From an uncultured Clostridia bacterium (GTDB lineage Bacteria > Bacillota > Clostridia > Christensenellales > Aristaeellaceae): DNA of 7,850 bases. Where the stretch lies: contig CAMKAE010000098.1 of assembly GCA_946410395.1 (NCBI GenBank), positions 1 through 7,850 of the forward strand, given 5' to 3'. Of the stretch, positions 6,847-7,850 are shown piece by piece. Position 1 is the first letter of the stretch, and every line of letters starts with the position of its first letter. The notes below the pieces were generated by a model that did not search any database, was not told the origin of the DNA, and was given only the letters and a program-made list of their open reading frames with translations. The translations under genes and the position numbers were made by a program.

Positions 6847-6880
6847 AAAACAAAACCCGCCGTGAGGCGATCACGGCAGG
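6847..6880 (-). terminator. Intrinsic terminator of the icd operon
   Basis: On the minus strand CCTGCCGTG (6880-6872) pairs with CACGGCGGG (6864-6856) through nine pairs including one G-U, with a seven-base loop, followed by TTTTGTTTT (6855-6847). It begins 18 bases after the stop codon of the small DUF1292-like gene and separates that operon from the peptidase gene. Confidence 0.88.
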
Positions 6881-6898
6881 CTTTGGGGCGGGCACGCC

Positions 6899-7159
6899 TT
6901 ATTCGGCGTCCCCGATCTCATAATCATCGGCTTCGGCCTGGAACAGGTAGAAGACTTCCTCGGCGATCAACTGATCTTCGACGGTCTCATAGCATTCCTC
7001 GCCGTCCGCTTCGGTCACCTCGACGATGATGACGGAGTCGTCGTCCTCGTCGTCCTCGAGGATGGCGTAGGTTTTGCCCTTGTAGGCCTGGCGGCCGATC
7101 TCGATCAGCGGGGATTCCTTCTCGTCCTCCGGCGCAAAGCGCTCGTCAGGATCAGTCAT
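6899..7159 (-). CDS. Small acidic DUF1292-like protein
   Basis: The 86-residue product has the DUF1292 pattern: a short beta-rich core YKGKTYAILEDDEDDD (residues 26-41), then SVIIVEV, then TVEDQLIAEEVFYLFQA, rich in acidic residues. DUF1292 has no established biochemical function; YrzB of Bacillus is a member. The usual N-terminal strand of the family is weak or absent here. The start was set at ATG 7159 because AGGAGG lies 6 bases before it; an in-frame ATG at 7177 would place that site inside the gene. It overlaps the end of the upstream isocitrate dehydrogenase gene by 8 bases (ATGACTGA), so the two are co-transcribed and probably translationally coupled. The upstream protein itself ends in a related domain. 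Assignment rests on pattern recognition, not a profile search. Confidence 0.8.
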   Translation of the reverse strand: MTDPDERFAPEDEKESPLIEIGRQAYKGKTYAILEDDEDDDSVIIVEVTEADGEECYETVEDQLIAEEVFYLFQAEADDYEIGDAE

Positions 7160-7850
7160 CTGGCTCCTCCTCCCCATCGTCTGGGCCGAACATGTCGGCG
7201 CACTCCTCGGTGAACTCCGCGAACACGTCCTGGGCGGTCTGGTCGTCCGGCGCCTCGAAGCGGCAGGTGTCTGGCTCGTCCTCCGGGTAGACGCAGCGCA
7301 GCACCAGCGCCTGGGATTCGTCCTCCAGGGACAGCAGCACCGCGTAGTCGTCCTCGTCCCGGACCGTCCGGTACACGATCATATAGGAAGCGGTATTGCC
7401 GTCCTCGTCCTCCAGGTCGATGACCTCGAAGTCCGGCAGATCTTCCTCGGCGTCCTCCAGCTCGCCGCGGATCCGGTCCGCGATGGCGTCCAGGAATTCC
7501 TCGCTGGTCACGCTCTGGGCGTCCCCGTCCCAGAGCAGGGCCAGGTCCCTGGTCATGACGCCGCCGGCGATGATGTCCAGCGTGGCTTCTTCCAGCAGGT
7601 CCGCGAAGTCGCACAGGTCGGGCAGGTCATCCAGCTCGCCGCGCTTGCGCAGGGCGCCGGACCACGCGAAAATGGTGGCGGTTGGATTGGTGGAGGTGGC
7701 CTCGCCCTTCAGGTAGCGGTAGTAGTGGCGGGTCACGGTGCCGTGGGCGGCCTCGTATTCGTACTTGCCGTCCGGGGACACCAGCACGGAGGTCATCATG
7801 GCCAGGGAGCCGAAGGCTGTGGCCAGCATGTCGCTCATCACGTCGCCGTC
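7152..7850 (-). CDS. icd: NADP-type isocitrate dehydrogenase C-terminal half fused to a DUF1292-like domain (5' end outside window)
   Basis: Isocitrate dehydrogenase oxidises isocitrate to 2-oxoglutarate and CO2, supplying carbon for glutamate synthesis. The 232 visible residues start in the metal site DGDVMSD, whose third and seventh residues match metal ligands D275 and D279 of human IDH1. FGSLAMMTSVL and AAHGTVTRH (34-42) follow; the R-H pair there contacts the NADP 2'-phosphate in homodimeric NADP enzymes. TSTNP, IFAW, and GGVMTRDLAL (96-105) continue the fold, and FLDAIADRIRGEL (119-131) matches its usual C-terminus. Instead of a stop codon, the frame continues into FEVIDLEDEDG (141-151), a YAVLLSLED strand and a FAEFTEE helix, which fit DUF1292, then an acidic tail. 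The catalytic Tyr and Lys lie beyond the window. The isocitrate dehydrogenase identity is firm, the fused domain good but from pattern only. The next gene overlaps it by 8 bases. Confidence 0.9.
   Translation of the reverse strand, partial: DGDVMSDMLATAFGSLAMMTSVLVSPDGKYEYEAAHGTVTRHYYRYLKGEATSTNPTATIFAWSGALRKRGELDDLPDLCDFADLLEEATLDIIAGGVMTRDLALLWDGDAQSVTSEEFLDAIADRIRGELEDAEEDLPDFEVIDLEDEDGNTASYMIVYRTVRDEDDYAVLLSLEDESQALVLRCVYPEDEPDTCRFEAPDDQTAQDVFAEFTEECADMFGPDDGEEEPDD

Noticed and set aside
3346..7029. A 1227-codon open frame on the plus strand, antisense to the M16C peptidase gene.
   Set aside because: It covers the peptidase gene almost exactly, has no ribosome binding site, signal or recognisable domain, and its Gly/Val/His/Gln-rich composition is typical of the antisense frame of a GC-rich gene. 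The minus-strand protein has clear catalytic motifs.

Overview
The window looks like chromosome from a GC-rich anaerobic Firmicute, most likely a Clostridia-type gut or rumen organism. The reasons are strong AGGAGG-type ribosome binding sites before nearly every gene, sigma-A-like promoters with 17-base spacers, a DegV protein, DUF1292-like acidic proteins and a possible SLH-like tail on a secreted peptidase. This placement is inference from gene content; no ribosomal RNA or other taxonomic marker is present. No mobile element, CRISPR array, tRNA or rRNA was seen. No gene-free stretch exceeds about 225 bases.

Layout from left to right. Bases 1-365 (minus) hold the N-terminal half of the nucleotidase SurE. 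A divergent promoter region (366-566) separates it from a plus-strand DegV-family fatty-acid-binding protein (567-1436), which ends in a clear hairpin terminator. Next on the plus strand is upp (1604-2233), with its own promoter and terminator. It converges on the minus-strand pcp gene (2298-2879). Upstream of pcp, on the same strand, lies a small uncharacterised protein (2926-3147) with a strong promoter, and a terminator hairpin sits between the two. Most of the right half is a secreted 1120-residue M16C zinc metallopeptidase on the minus strand (3373-6735) whose last ~118 residues resemble degenerate SLH repeats. The right edge (6899-7850, minus) is a two-gene operon: the C-terminal half of an NADP-type isocitrate dehydrogenase that runs in frame into a DUF1292-like domain, followed with an 8-base overlap by a small separate DUF1292-like protein.

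Functionally the window is mostly housekeeping and salvage: nucleotide turnover (SurE, Upp), peptide turnover (Pcp, M16C peptidase), fatty-acid handling (DegV) and 2-oxoglutarate supply (isocitrate dehydrogenase). Each of the first six genes appears to be its own transcription unit, so no shared pathway is implied. The most unusual features are the isocitrate dehydrogenase-DUF1292 fusion beside a second DUF1292 gene, the SLH-like tail on the M16C peptidase, and paired TTTCCG inverted repeats upstream of that peptidase.
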